Of a DNA stretch of 64,000 nucleotides, positions 25,519-34,376 are shown piece by piece; position 1 is the stretch's first letter; each line of letters opens with the position of its first letter. The stretch is from assembly GCA_009843505.1 (NCBI GenBank), contig VYDI01000034.1:310001-374000 (forward strand). The letters run 5' to 3'. This DNA is from Holophagales bacterium. GTDB taxonomy: Bacteria > Acidobacteriota > Thermoanaerobaculia > Multivoradales > Multivoraceae. Both the position numbers and the translations under genes were made by a program. The notes under the pieces were generated by a model. That model was not told the origin of the DNA and ran no database searches. It saw nothing but the letters and a program-made list of their open reading frames with translations.

Positions 25519-27678
25519 CTACGGTCTAGTCGCAGCACAACTGACACTCGCCAGAGTTTCGAACATCGACGGCAGCGATGCCCTCGGAGGATGTTCGAAG
25601 TACGTCACGTAGAGGTGGCGGTTGCAGTGCCAGAGCATCGCCGAGATCGTCTCGCCCCGGGTCATATAGCGGGTCTGCCCCTCGACTTCGACCGTACCGA
25701 GAACAGCCGATCCCAGGGAACTCGCGATCGCCGCGAACTCCTCGACCGGTGGCTCCGTCTCTCGCGGGTGTCCGCGGATGACCAGCAGGCTCTGGCCGTC
25801 GGTGAAGACGACATGCTTCGTCAGCTCGAGCGCCAGACGTAGGCTCGCGGAATCCTCACCGCGAGTCGTGTACTCGTAGGCGTACTCGACCTCCGCCAGG
25901 GGCAGGTCGATGCTCGTGCGAAGACCCAGGAAAGACAGAGCATCGCCCGAGACGGGAGCGGTCACGGGGGGTGACACCGTCGTCGTCGCGCCGTCGCCGC
26001 CCGCGTGCGCCAGGATGGCGCCCAGACTGCTTGTCGTGCGCCCGACCCTGTTTCTGGCAGTCCTGAACTCGATGATCGGACGGTTGTCCGTGTTGACCGG
26101 CGCCCCCGCGGCGTAGGAGTCGAGAGCCTCGTCGTCCCCAACGAAGAAGGAGAAGAAGACGTCCGGGCCCGCGAACGGCCCTCGATTCGACAGGGCCGAG
26201 ATCGCTTCCATGTCGGAGCGGATGACAGGTTCCTGCATCGCGGCAGCGATCCCTTCGTAGTCCCTGGCGATGGGCGCCTTCGATGCCAGCAGGAAGAAAT
26301 CCACGCCTCTCGCGTCGGCCCACACCTGGACATGGGAGAACGCGGTCTCAAGGGTGCGAAGGGAGACCTTCAGATCTTCCGGATTGAAGTCGTAGGCGCC
26401 GATCCACTGCAGGAACAGCCCTCCCTCGTTGAGACGCTCGGCGACAACCGAGTAGAACTCCCTGGTGAAGAGGAAGACCTCGCCGTCGATCCACGGGTTG
26501 GAAGGCTCGGAAATGACGACGTCGTAGGTCCGATCGGTCGTGGAGAGAAAGTCCCTCGCGTCGCCTACGGTGAGTTCGACCCGCTCATCGGCCAAGGCGT
26601 TCCGGTTCTCGACCTCGAAGTACCCGGCCGCCTCGACGACCGTCGGGTTCAGCTCGAGCACGTCGATCCTCTCCACCGCCGGGTGACTCTCGACCGCTGC
26701 CAGGGTGATTCCGCTGCCGAGGCCGATGATCGCCACGTCCTTCGGATCCGGGTGCATGAGACTCGGGATGTACCCCAGGAGGAGCTGCGTGGGGATGTCC
26801 AGGCCGGTTCCGGCGTCGACTTTCCCGTCGATCATCAGCACCTTCACCGGGCCCTCTTCCTTCACCACGACGGAGCCGTACAGCCCGAAGTCGGAAAACG
26901 AGATGCCTGCTGCTGCTCTCTCTCGTGCGAGCGCCTGCCGGTACTCGCTCGCTGTCTCGAACCGCCCATGCTGGTGGTAGACGCCAAAGCGGTAGGGATC
27001 GACCTTCGCGCCGGACAGAGACGCCGCAAGAAGAGCCACGACGGCGAAGGCGCCGCCGTAGGCGGGCCTGCCGCCCTTGCCGGCAGCAAGAAAGACCACC
27101 GCCGAGATGAGGAGGTTCAGGCCGACGGCCACCAGGATCGCTCGCTCCAGGCCGATCACCGGCAGTAGAACGAAACCTCCCACAAAGGCGCCGAACACCC
27201 CGCCCAGAGTGTTGATGCAGAACAGCTTCCCGACATCCGCACCGATGTTCCCGGCACGCGTGATCAACCGGCTCACGACCGGAAAGGTCATCCCCATGAG
27301 CAGGGTCGGCACCAGGAGGACCAGGTACGCGAGGAGGAGCAGGAGCGAGTGAAAGACGCCGAAGCTGCCGCCCGAAACGTTGTAGATCGCGAGGTACGCG
27401 ATATCCAGGTTGTTCAGGATCGGGACGAACAGAAGCCCGTAGGCGCCGATCCCGAGCTGAACGTACGCGAACAGCGTGGCGAGATCCGTCTTCCGGAAGC
27501 GCTTCGCCAACAGGCTGCCGAAGCCCATTCCCGTGAGAAAGGCCGTCAGGATCAGGCTGTACGCATAGACCGTGCCACCGACGAAGAGAATCAACCCCTT
27601 CGTGAACATGACTTCGTAGACGAGTGCCGCAAAGCCCGAAAAGAAGAAGGCACTCAGGAGCAGGGCCCTCAGCTTCAT
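25519..27678 (-). CDS. Membrane-fused spermidine-synthase-like protein
   Basis: A 719-residue protein. The ATG at 27678 is chosen because MKLRALLLSAFFFSGFAALV begins the first membrane span; a longer open frame to 28371 merely reads through the neighbouring gene out of frame. Residues 1-220 carry about six membrane spans with GFAALVYEV and FCINTLGGVFGAFVGG. The C-terminal part from about residue 310 is an aminopropyltransferase/Rossmann methyltransferase-like fold: GLGSGITLAAVES, ELNPTVVEAAGYFE, DARDFL and VISEPSNPWIDGEVFLFTRE. Such fused membrane enzymes are common but their product is not established and need not be spermidine. Its start overlaps the stop of the upstream six-span gene by four bases (ATGA). 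The 3' end faces the TonB receptor across 12 bases. Confidence 0.82.
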   Translation of the reverse strand: MKLRALLLSAFFFSGFAALVYEVMFTKGLILFVGGTVYAYSLILTAFLTGMGFGSLLAKRFRKTDLATLFAYVQLGIGAYGLLFVPILNNLDIAYLAIYNVSGGSFGVFHSLLLLLAYLVLLVPTLLMGMTFPVVSRLITRAGNIGADVGKLFCINTLGGVFGAFVGGFVLLPVIGLERAILVAVGLNLLISAVVFLAAGKGGRPAYGGAFAVVALLAASLSGAKVDPYRFGVYHQHGRFETASEYRQALARERAAAGISFSDFGLYGSVVVKEEGPVKVLMIDGKVDAGTGLDIPTQLLLGYIPSLMHPDPKDVAIIGLGSGITLAAVESHPAVERIDVLELNPTVVEAAGYFEVENRNALADERVELTVGDARDFLSTTDRTYDVVISEPSNPWIDGEVFLFTREFYSVVAERLNEGGLFLQWIGAYDFNPEDLKVSLRTLETAFSHVQVWADARGVDFFLLASKAPIARDYEGIAAAMQEPVIRSDMEAISALSNRGPFAGPDVFFSFFVGDDEALDSYAAGAPVNTDNRPIIEFRTARNRVGRTTSSLGAILAHAGGDGATTTVSPPVTAPVSGDALSFLGLRTSIDLPLAEVEYAYEYTTRGEDSASLRLALELTKHVVFTDGQSLLVIRGHPRETEPPVEEFAAIASSLGSAVLGTVEVEGQTRYMTRGETISAMLWHCNRHLYVTYFEHPPRASLPSMFETLASVSCAATRP

Positions 27679-28250
27679 CGCTCCCTCCCCCGGTAGAGCA
27701 CGAAGCCGGCCAGCAGGTTGAGCGCGGCGGCCAGCACGATCGTCTGAGAGAGGCCCAGGTACGGCAGGAAAAGGAACCCTCCCACCATGGCGCCGGCACC
27801 GGCGCAGATCGTGTCCACCGCGTACACGTCCGAGATGTCGCGGTCGAAGTTCCTGGAGTAGATCTTCGTCATCAGCGGGAAGGTGGCACCCATGATTCCC
27901 GTCGGCACGATGAGAAGAAGGAAGACGATGCCGAACATGATGCACAACATCGCGGGAGAGCCCTGGAGCTGGCTGAACAGGGCCAACCGGACTCCGTAGG
28001 TGAGCTCGAAGAGGGGTATGAGAAGAACACCGCAGGCGCCGAGGGCGAACTCGAGCTTCGCGAAGAGCAGAACGGGTCTCCTCGTCTGATCGGCGATCCT
28101 TCCGAAGCCGTACGCTCCGAAGGCCAGACCCGCCATGAACGCCGTGAGGACCGCGGTGAAGGCGTAGATCGTCGTCCCGAACACGAGCGACAACGAGCGC
28201 GACCAGGCAACCTCGTAGACGAGGGAGGAGAACATGGAGAGGCCGAACAC
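27675..28250 (-). CDS. Six-span membrane half of a spermidine-synthase-like transporter module
   Basis: A 191-residue membrane protein that matches the N-terminal membrane module of fused spermidine synthases (FSSLVYEVAWSRSLSLVFG, AVDTICAGAGAMVGGFLFLP) but has no catalytic domain. The next gene begins with a similar six-span module, so the two together would make the twelve-span unit seen in single-chain relatives. The frame is open upstream of GTG 28250 with RPGRRLLLLVFG, which looks like the natural beginning of the first span, yet no ATG, GTG or TTG precedes it in a sensible place; translation may use an unusual codon, or GTG 28250, or ATG 28235. Translational coupling (ATGA) links it to the downstream enzyme gene. 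Confidence 0.7.
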   Translation of the reverse strand: MFGLSMFSSLVYEVAWSRSLSLVFGTTIYAFTAVLTAFMAGLAFGAYGFGRIADQTRRPVLLFAKLEFALGACGVLLIPLFELTYGVRLALFSQLQGSPAMLCIMFGIVFLLLIVPTGIMGATFPLMTKIYSRNFDRDISDVYAVDTICAGAGAMVGGFLFLPYLGLSQTIVLAAALNLLAGFVLYRGRER

Positions 28251-28369
28251 CAGAAGGAGAAGGCGTCTCCCTGGGCGGAGGCGGAGGGCAGCGGTTCTCA
28301 GGGCTGTACGATAGCCGCCGCGCTGTGAGTCGGTCCAGGACAGGTGCGGCCACGAAGGTCTGACAAGAC

Positions 28370-29788
28370 ATGTCGATCCTTGAAGATCCGGAGGAGATGC
28401 GCCGGTCCGGCTACCGGGTCGTGGACGCCATCGTCGAGCGCCTGAGCGAACTGGGGGACGACAAGGCGTTCCAGACGGCGCCGCGCGATGTCACCGAGGC
28501 GTTGCTCGACGGACATCCTCCCGAGGAAGGTCGGGATCTCGACCCGCTGCTCGAGACCGTGGTTCGCGACGTGATGCCGCTCGCGGCGCGGATCGACCAC
28601 CCGCGCTTTCTAGCCTTCGTACCGGCCAGCCCCTCCTGGGCCTCCGTGCTGGCCAGCTTCCTGATCAGCGGGTACAACGTCTTCCAGGGGACTTGGCTGG
28701 CGTCCGCGGGACCTTCCCAGATCGAGCTCACGGTCACCGACTGGTTCCGCGATTGGCTGGGCTACCCGGAAGGCGCGGGCGGCCTGTTCACGAGTGGTGG
28801 ATCGGCCGCGAATCTGCTCGCCGTCGTCGCGGCGCGCGAGGCCGCCGGAAACCCCAGGCGCGGCGTGGTCTACGTCTCCGACCAGGCCCACGGGTCGGTC
28901 GGGCGCGCCGCGCGAATTGCCGGAGTCGATCCGGCGCGGATACGGGTCCTGGCCACGGACGGTGACTTCCGGATCGTTCCGGCGACCCTGCTGGAAGCCG
29001 TACGTCGAGACCGCGGGGCGGGCCTGGACCCGTTCTGCCTCGTGGCAAATGCCGGCACGACGAACACCGGCGCCATCGATCCCCTGGTGGAGCTGGCGGA
29101 GATCGCTCGAGCGGAGGGGCTCTGGAACCACATCGACGCCGCGTACGGCGGCTTCGCCGTCCTCGATCCGGAAGCCCGACCTCCGCTCCAGGGCCTCGAA
29201 CTGGCCGACAGCGTGACGCTCGACCCGCACAAGTGGCTCATGCAGCCTTACGAGACGGGCTGCCTCATGGCCCGCGACGTCACCCGACTGGAGTCCGCCT
29301 TTCGCATCCTGCCCGACTACATGCAGGACACCGATCTCGGCACCCGGCAGGTGAACTTCTGCAACCGCGGGCTGCAACTCACCCGTGCGTTTCGCGCCCT
29401 GCGCGTCTGGCTGTCGGTCCAGCGCTACGGTCTGGCCGCGCACCGGCAAGCCATCGCCGGGGCCATGAGCATCGCCGCGGCCGCAGCGCATCGGATCGCA
29501 TGCGAGGACGAACTGGAGCTTCTGGCACCGCCGAGCCTGGGCGTGGTCTGTTTTCGTTACCGGGGCCCTACCACGGAGCCACCCGTTTCCGACGAACGCC
29601 TCGACGAGCTGAACCGCCAGATCCAGGACCGCATCGTCCAGTCGGGATTCGCGATGATCGCCTCCACACGGCTCGGCGACCGGTTCTCACTGAGGTTCTG
29701 CGTGCTGAACACCCGCACCACCGAGGATGACGTCATGCAGATCCTGGACCGCGTTCTGGAGATCGGCAGGGAACTGCAGGCCGACTAG
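28370..29788 (+). CDS. PLP-dependent aromatic-L-amino-acid-type decarboxylase
   Basis: A 472-residue group II decarboxylase. The PLP lysine is Lys288 in DSVTLDPHKWL; Asp256 in HIDAAYGG would pair with the pyridine nitrogen, and His174 in SDQAHGSV would stack on the ring. FTSGGSAANLLAV binds the phosphate. Length is typical of the family (about 470-490). N-terminal DPEEMRRSGYRVVDAIVERL is the usual helix of aromatic-amino-acid decarboxylases. It is transcribed divergently from the spermidine-synthase-like genes. The substrate could be tryptophan, tyrosine, DOPA or an aliphatic acidic amino acid; sequence alone does not decide. Confidence 0.9.
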   Translation: MSILEDPEEMRRSGYRVVDAIVERLSELGDDKAFQTAPRDVTEALLDGHPPEEGRDLDPLLETVVRDVMPLAARIDHPRFLAFVPASPSWASVLASFLISGYNVFQGTWLASAGPSQIELTVTDWFRDWLGYPEGAGGLFTSGGSAANLLAVVAAREAAGNPRRGVVYVSDQAHGSVGRAARIAGVDPARIRVLATDGDFRIVPATLLEAVRRDRGAGLDPFCLVANAGTTNTGAIDPLVELAEIARAEGLWNHIDAAYGGFAVLDPEARPPLQGLELADSVTLDPHKWLMQPYETGCLMARDVTRLESAFRILPDYMQDTDLGTRQVNFCNRGLQLTRAFRALRVWLSVQRYGLAAHRQAIAGAMSIAAAAAHRIACEDELELLAPPSLGVVCFRYRGPTTEPPVSDERLDELNRQIQDRIVQSGFAMIASTRLGDRFSLRFCVLNTRTTEDDVMQILDRVLEIGRELQAD

Positions 29789-29862
29789 CGGATCGCACTC
29801 CGCCTGAGCAACTGGCGGGAACCCGGCAGCGCCAGCGCCGTCTGGCATGATCATGCGGCAAA

Positions 29863-30672
29863 GTGGCGGAAACACTAGAACAGTCCGGCGACCTGCTTCA
29901 GGCTCTGTGCCATGAGTGCGGCGAGCCTCTCGCCGGGAAGTTCTGCTCGCGGTGCGGCGCGAAGAACCGCCCCCCGTTACGGCCTCTCCACCACTGGCTG
30001 ACCGACCTCGGCCGCCAGGTCGCCGTCCTTGACATCCGGCTGCTGCGGACGCTGCCGCGGCTGTTCTCCTCGCCGGGACGCCTGACCGCCGAGTACGTGG
30101 CCGGGCGGCGGCTGGCGTACACCTCGCCAATCCGGCTCTACGTCGCAGCGAGTGCCGTGGTCCTCGCTGCGATGAACCTGCTCGGCATCTCCGATATCGA
30201 GACGATGCTGGCTGGCGCAGCCGAAGAGAACGTCGCGGCGCTGGAAGAGGCCCTGGAGGCCGTAGCCGATCCACACGATCCGCTGTTCCAGGCGCGCTTC
30301 AATCGAAGCCTCGACACGACCTTCCCGATCCTGAACCTGCTCAGCCCACTCGCCATCATGGCGCTGCTCAAGCTTCTCTACTGGAGGCGATACCTGCAGG
30401 AGCATCTCGCCTTCGGCTGCCACTACGGGACCTTCCTCGTCGTGGTCACGCTCCTGCCACTGCTGATGACGGGGACTGCGCGTTCGATCGCGATGGTCGG
30501 GGTGACGATCGCCTTGCTCGTCTATCTCGTGGTGGCGATGCGCCGCGTGTACGGCGGCGGTTGGGCAGGGCTGATCGCGCGCTTCGTCGCTCTTGTCCTC
30601 GGTTTGCTGGCCTTCATCCTGGTCGAGGGAATGCTGGCCCTTACCATCGCTCTGGTCGCTGCCGTGCCCTGA
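29863..30672 (+). CDS. DUF3667 domain-containing membrane protein
   Basis: A 269-residue protein from GTG 29863. It opens with a zinc-ribbon-like CHECG and CSRCG pair (residues about 16-34), then DIRLLRTLPRLFSSPGRLTA and the motif YVAGRRLAYTSPIRLYVAAS typical of DUF3667. Four or five hydrophobic segments follow. A soluble stretch between the first and second membrane segments contains many acidic residues. Function of the family is unknown. The gene stands alone between the decarboxylase and a convergent VOC gene, with a hairpin just behind its stop. Confidence 0.8.
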   Translation: MAETLEQSGDLLQALCHECGEPLAGKFCSRCGAKNRPPLRPLHHWLTDLGRQVAVLDIRLLRTLPRLFSSPGRLTAEYVAGRRLAYTSPIRLYVAASAVVLAAMNLLGISDIETMLAGAAEENVAALEEALEAVADPHDPLFQARFNRSLDTTFPILNLLSPLAIMALLKLLYWRRYLQEHLAFGCHYGTFLVVVTLLPLLMTGTARSIAMVGVTIALLVYLVVAMRRVYGGGWAGLIARFVALVLGLLAFILVEGMLALTIALVAAVP

Positions 30673-30676
30673 GGCC

Positions 30677-30695
30677 GGCAGCCAAAGACGCTGCC
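30677..30695. terminator. Bidirectional hairpin between convergent genes
   Basis: GGCAGC (30677-30682), loop CAAAGAC, GCTGCC (30690-30695), followed by TCTACT. The 6-bp perfect stem occupies the whole 24-base gap between two converging stop codons, which fits a shared terminator, although the T tract is short. Confidence 0.45.
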
Positions 30696-30696
30696 T

Positions 30697-31164
30697 CTAC
30701 TGCGATGCAGCCTGGTACAGCTCGATCTCGTAGCCGTCCGGATCGCGGAAGAACACGATCGTCGGCGGGTTGTCGCCGGGAATGGTGACCCACCGGAGCG
30801 TGGAACCAGCCGCCTCGGCCTTCTTCGCCAGAGCCTTCGCGTTCGCCGTGTTGACGATGATCCGGCCGTAGCTGCCCTTGCCCTCAGGGAGCGGATCGTC
30901 GTTGAAGTGCGCCAGAACGAGGGTCGCGCCACCGCCCGGCGGTGCCAGACCGATCTCGATCACGTCGTTCCCGTCGGACGGATACGTCCACACCCGCTTG
31001 AAGCCCAGCACTTCGCCGTAGTACTTCTCGGACCGCCCGAGGTCCGCCACGTTGATGGCCACCAGCGCCAACTCGGCGTCCGCCTTGTCGTCTCCCGCCA
31101 TCACCGGGACGCTCACGCACAACAACACCGCAAACACCAGGGCCCGAACGGTCCACTTCGACAT
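30697..31164 (-). CDS. Exported VOC (glyoxalase-like) family protein
   Basis: A 155-residue protein. ATG 31164 is selected because AAAGGAGCTTGGG precedes it and a signal peptide (ending VPVMAGD) follows; the open frame further upstream adds nothing recognisable. The mature part is one VOC unit of two beta-alpha-beta-beta-beta modules: ALVAINVADLGRSEKYYGEV at the start, VLAHFNDDPLP in the middle and FFRDPDGYEIELYQ at the end, where the Glu is a usual metal ligand. Most VOC proteins are cytoplasmic, so export is unusual. Possible roles are metal-dependent isomerase, dioxygenase or antibiotic-binding protein; none can be chosen. Confidence 0.85.
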   Translation of the reverse strand: MSKWTVRALVFAVLLCVSVPVMAGDDKADAELALVAINVADLGRSEKYYGEVLGFKRVWTYPSDGNDVIEIGLAPPGGGATLVLAHFNDDPLPEGKGSYGRIIVNTANAKALAKKAEAAGSTLRWVTIPGDNPPTIVFFRDPDGYEIELYQAASQ

Positions 31165-31262
31165 CCCAAGCTCCTTTCCGAGCATCAGACTCACTGTCAA
31201 CAGAGGCCGGCGAGCATACCTGCACCATCCGCGGGACTTCACGAGCCCGATAGCCTGCGGGA

Positions 31263-31646
31263 ATGCGGCGCCAGTACCACTTCATGCCCGACAAGGACGG
31301 CCAGAAGGCCTGGGACGTCCACCGCCTCATCGAACTGAGCGCCGACCTGCCCGTCGAGGAGGTGCCCCTGGCCAGCATCGCCGAGATCGACCAGGTCTAC
31401 TGGTTCGATCGTGACCACTTCCGACCGACGGTCCGGTCCGTCGTCGAGCACATGGCGCTCATCGAGGCGACGGACCTCGCGCATCCGATCATCCTGGGTA
31501 TGGACGGCCGGGTGATGGACGGCATGCACCGGGTAGCCAAGGCGCTCGTCCAGGGCCGCACGACGATCGCCGCGAAGCGCTTCGCGGTCGATCCGAAGCC
31601 CGACCACCGGAACTGCAACCCGGCCGATCTCGACTACTCGACCTAG
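31263..31646 (+). CDS. Small ParB-like nuclease-fold protein
   Basis: A 127-residue protein. The segment HPIILGMDGRVMDGMHRVAK resembles the ParB/sulfiredoxin core, where GxxRxxAxx carries the catalytic or nucleotide-binding residues. It lacks the DNA-binding helix-turn-helix of chromosome-partitioning ParB, so it is not a segregation factor. It has no signal peptide. It is a single gene between a divergent VOC gene and a convergent DUF1697 gene, with no partition genes nearby. Function not assignable beyond the fold. Confidence 0.7.
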   Translation: MRRQYHFMPDKDGQKAWDVHRLIELSADLPVEEVPLASIAEIDQVYWFDRDHFRPTVRSVVEHMALIEATDLAHPIILGMDGRVMDGMHRVAKALVQGRTTIAAKRFAVDPKPDHRNCNPADLDYST

Positions 31647-31698
31647 AGCACCCGCACGAGCAAGGTTCGCCCAAGGGTTCGCGAGAGGGGTCCCTCAG

Positions 31699-32259
31699 TC
31701 ACCTGCCGCCGCCAAGGCCGGCGGTCATCTCCCGGAGCCTCAACACGGTCTTCCAGTTCCGCACGGTCATGATCGTCGACAGCTTCGATTCGAAGTACGG
31801 GGTGGTGAACTTCGTGCGCGCGAGCCCCAGGGGGCAGTGGAAGTAGACCTCCCGGCCCGGCACGGCGAACTCGTCCGGAGGCGAGCGGTCGCGGTCGAGT
31901 GAGTCGACGGCCGCAGCTTCCGGCTGCTCCGCCAGGAACCCGACGTGCAGCTTCTCGGTTTCGGCTCCGCCCCGCAGGAACGGGTTCTCCCGCACGATCG
32001 CGGCAAGCTCTCCACTCGCTCGGGTCAGCACCGGCACTCGGTACCCGAAGCGCTCCGCGATCGCCGCGCCGATGACGTCGGGCACGAGGCGGGCCAACTC
32101 CGGATCTGCCCTGAAGACGACGTTGCCGCTCTGGATGTACGTCCGGACATCGTCGCAGCCTGCGTCCACGAACATCGCGGAGAGGTCGCTCATGAGCAGC
32201 CTGTTCTTGCCGCCAACGTTGATGCCCCGCAGCAGGGCAACATGACTGTTCTCCGTCAT
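31699..32259 (-). CDS. DUF1697 domain-containing protein
   Basis: A 186-residue cytoplasmic protein starting at ATG 32259, preceded by GAAGGG; the frame upstream is open but unrelated. Family motifs are HVALLRGINVGGKNRLLMSD at the N terminus and DVRTYIQSGNVVFRAD. Near the C terminus FTTPYFESKLSTIMTVRNWK is also characteristic. DUF1697 proteins are widespread single-domain proteins with no firm biochemical role. It is 31 bases upstream of the dehalogenase-like gene's stop and shares no obvious pathway with it. Confidence 0.88.
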   Translation of the reverse strand: MTENSHVALLRGINVGGKNRLLMSDLSAMFVDAGCDDVRTYIQSGNVVFRADPELARLVPDVIGAAIAERFGYRVPVLTRASGELAAIVRENPFLRGGAETEKLHVGFLAEQPEAAAVDSLDRDRSPPDEFAVPGREVYFHCPLGLARTKFTTPYFESKLSTIMTVRNWKTVLRLREMTAGLGGGR

Positions 32260-32290
32260 CCCTTCGCCGGGCGACGGTCCTCGGCCGCCC

Positions 32291-33310
32291 CTACTCCACC
32301 GGATTCGCGGCGATGAACTCGTTGATGATTCCCGCCAGCTTCTCGCCGTGCGTCTCCTGGATGAAGTGGCCCGCCCCTTCGACCTTGACATGCGGCTGAC
32401 CCTGGGCGCCGGGAACCCGTCGCTGGAACGGCACTTCGCCGCCGCGCGTGATCGGGTCCCTGTCGCCGTAGGCCGTCAGGAAGGGCTTCTCCCAGCTCTC
32501 AAACACTTCCCAGGCCTTGCGGTTCGCCTCGTTCGCCGGATCGTCGGCGAAGACCGGCACCCGCTGCGGCATGATGAGCGCCCCGGCCTTGTAGGCAGGC
32601 TCGGGGAACGGCGCGTCGTAGGCGGCCGCGATCGACGGGTCGCCCGTGTTGGTCGCGAGCAAGCGGCCGGTGGGAATGTCGCCAGCGTCGATCATCGCCT
32701 GGTTCCGGCGCTTCCAGCGAATGAAGGCGCTGTTCTCCGGGAAGTCCTCCGGACCGGCCGCCCTGCCGACCGGCAGGCCGGCGTTGGAGAGAACGACCCG
32801 CGCGAAGCGCTCCTCGTTCTCGGCCACGACCCGCAGGCCGATCAGGCTCCCCCAGTCCTGGCCGAAGAAGGTCGCCTGCTGCAGGTCGAGCGCCTCGACC
32901 AGCTCGGTCATCGCGTCGACGTGGAACTTGTAGGTGTGGGTGTCCATGCTCGCCGGCTTGTCCGACCGCCCGAAGCCGATCAGGTCGGGCACGATGCAGC
33001 GATGACCCGCTTCGACGAGAACGGGGATCATCTTCCGGAACAGGTACGCCCAGGTCGGCTCGCCGTGGATCAGCAGAATCACTTCGCCGTCGACCGGCCC
33101 CTCGTCCAGATAGTGGACCCGGTAACCGTCGATCTCCAGGTAGTGCGGCTCGAAGTCGAAGCCCGGCAGATTCTCGAAGCGGGCGTCGGGCGTGCGGTAC
33201 ACGCCCGGGCGAATCTCCTCGGCCAGGGCGGGTGTCGCCATCGTCGCGAAGGTCAAAGCGCTGGCGACCAGGCTCGCCGTCGCAACGAAGTTTCTCCGTG
33301 ATCTCTTCAT
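32291..33310 (-). CDS. Haloalkane dehalogenase-like alpha/beta hydrolase, exported
   Basis: A 339-residue hydrolase; GGAGG lies before the ATG. The N terminus (KRSRRNFVATAS followed by a hydrophobic stretch and PALAEE) is a Sec or Tat signal, which is unusual because known haloalkane dehalogenases are mainly cytoplasmic. Oxyanion-hole motif HGEPTW (82-87), nucleophile Asp152 in GQDWGS with Trp153 as a halide-binding candidate, candidate acid Asp285 in GDRDPIT, and base His315 in GAGHFIQ give a complete triad arranged as in subfamily I enzymes. An Asp nucleophile (not Ser) excludes ordinary esterases but leaves epoxide hydrolase as an alternative; the epoxide hydrolase ring-opening tyrosines were not traced. 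Confidence 0.82.
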   Translation of the reverse strand: MKRSRRNFVATASLVASALTFATMATPALAEEIRPGVYRTPDARFENLPGFDFEPHYLEIDGYRVHYLDEGPVDGEVILLIHGEPTWAYLFRKMIPVLVEAGHRCIVPDLIGFGRSDKPASMDTHTYKFHVDAMTELVEALDLQQATFFGQDWGSLIGLRVVAENEERFARVVLSNAGLPVGRAAGPEDFPENSAFIRWKRRNQAMIDAGDIPTGRLLATNTGDPSIAAAYDAPFPEPAYKAGALIMPQRVPVFADDPANEANRKAWEVFESWEKPFLTAYGDRDPITRGGEVPFQRRVPGAQGQPHVKVEGAGHFIQETHGEKLAGIINEFIAANPVE

Positions 33311-33425
33311 CTCGCGTCCTCCGTTCTGTCGTCCCCGGGCCTTGAGAATGTCGACGTAGCCTAACCGGCGGCCAGGAGACCGATCGACTATCCTCTCTCC
33401 GCCCCCGCGAACGGAGTAGTTCCAG

Positions 33426-34376
33426 ATGACTCAGAACGGAACCGTTGTACGCCTCTCCGGCGTCCGCAAGACGTTCGGCGCCCACACCGCGGTCGATGAC
33501 TTCGATCTCGCCATCGAGCCCGGGACCATCTACGGCCTGCTGGGACCCAACGGCTCGGGCAAGACGACGACCATCCGCATGATGATGGGCATCCTCCTGC
33601 CCGACGGCGGCTCGGTGGAGCTCTTCGGCGGAGCGCCCGACTTCGCCCGCCGCAGCCGGGTCGGCTACCTGCCCGAGGAACGCGGCGTCTACGAGAAGAT
33701 GAAGGTGCTCGACCAGCTCGTCTTCTTCGGCGAGATCCGCGGCGTCGGGCGGTCCCTGGCCCGCACCCGGGCCGAGGAGTGGCTCGAGCGTCTGGGGCTC
33801 AGCGAATGGGCGTCAAAGAAGGTGCAGGCGCTGTCGAAGGGGATGCAGCAGAAGGTGCAGTTCATCTCCACCGTGCTCCACGATCCGGAACTCCTGATCC
33901 TGGACGAGCCGTTCAGCGGACTCGACCCCATCAACCAGGACGTGCTGGAGGAGATCGTCCTCGAGGAGAAGGAGCGCGGCAAGACGATCCTCTTCTCCAC
34001 CCATCTCATGGAGCAGGCGGAGCGGCTCTGCGAGCGGGTCTGCCTCATCTCGCGAGCGCGCAAGGTGCTCGACGACGACCTGAAGGAGTTGAAGCGCCGC
34101 GAGCGCACGGGCGTCGTGGCGGTGGAGTTCGAAGGCGAGGCTCCCCCGGTTGCCACCTGGCCCGGCGTTTCGGAGGTCGAAGAGGCCGGCGACGCGCTCC
34201 ACTTGACGCTGCGAGATGGTGTGCCGACCGACGAGCTTCTCGCCAAGGTCGCGGCGGAGGGAGCCAGCCTCCGCAGGTTCGAGCTGCTCGAACCGCGGCT
34301 GCACGAGATCTTCGTCCGCCATGCCGGAGAACCAGCCGAAGACGATGCCTCTTCGCGGACGGGAGGTGTGTCATGA
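33426..34376 (+). CDS. ABC transporter ATP-binding protein (NatA-like)
   Basis: A 316-residue ATPase. Walker A GPNGSGKTTT, signature LSKGMQQK, Walker B LLILDEPFSGLD and the switch His in FSTHLMEQ are all intact. After the nucleotide-binding domain (to about 220) a C-terminal DUF4162 region with VVAVEFEGEAPP and LRRFELLEPRLHEIFV is present, as in NatA-type sodium-exporter ATPases and other ABC-2 exporters. The stop overlaps the start of the permease by four bases (ATGA), so the two are translated together. Substrate is not defined by sequence; sodium, drugs or lipids are possible. Confidence 0.92.
   Translation: MTQNGTVVRLSGVRKTFGAHTAVDDFDLAIEPGTIYGLLGPNGSGKTTTIRMMMGILLPDGGSVELFGGAPDFARRSRVGYLPEERGVYEKMKVLDQLVFFGEIRGVGRSLARTRAEEWLERLGLSEWASKKVQALSKGMQQKVQFISTVLHDPELLILDEPFSGLDPINQDVLEEIVLEEKERGKTILFSTHLMEQAERLCERVCLISRARKVLDDDLKELKRRERTGVVAVEFEGEAPPVATWPGVSEVEEAGDALHLTLRDGVPTDELLAKVAAEGASLRRFELLEPRLHEIFVRHAGEPAEDDASSRTGGVS

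Noticed and set aside
27679..28371. N-terminal extension of the spermidine-synthase-like frame
   Set aside because: The extension reads a proline/arginine-rich sequence out of frame through the upstream six-span gene, whose own frame encodes clear membrane helices.
28370..29788. Reading the PLP decarboxylase as a diaminobutyrate or glutamate enzyme
   Set aside because: The sequence supports only group II decarboxylase; no residue I can see decides the substrate, so the narrower call was dropped.
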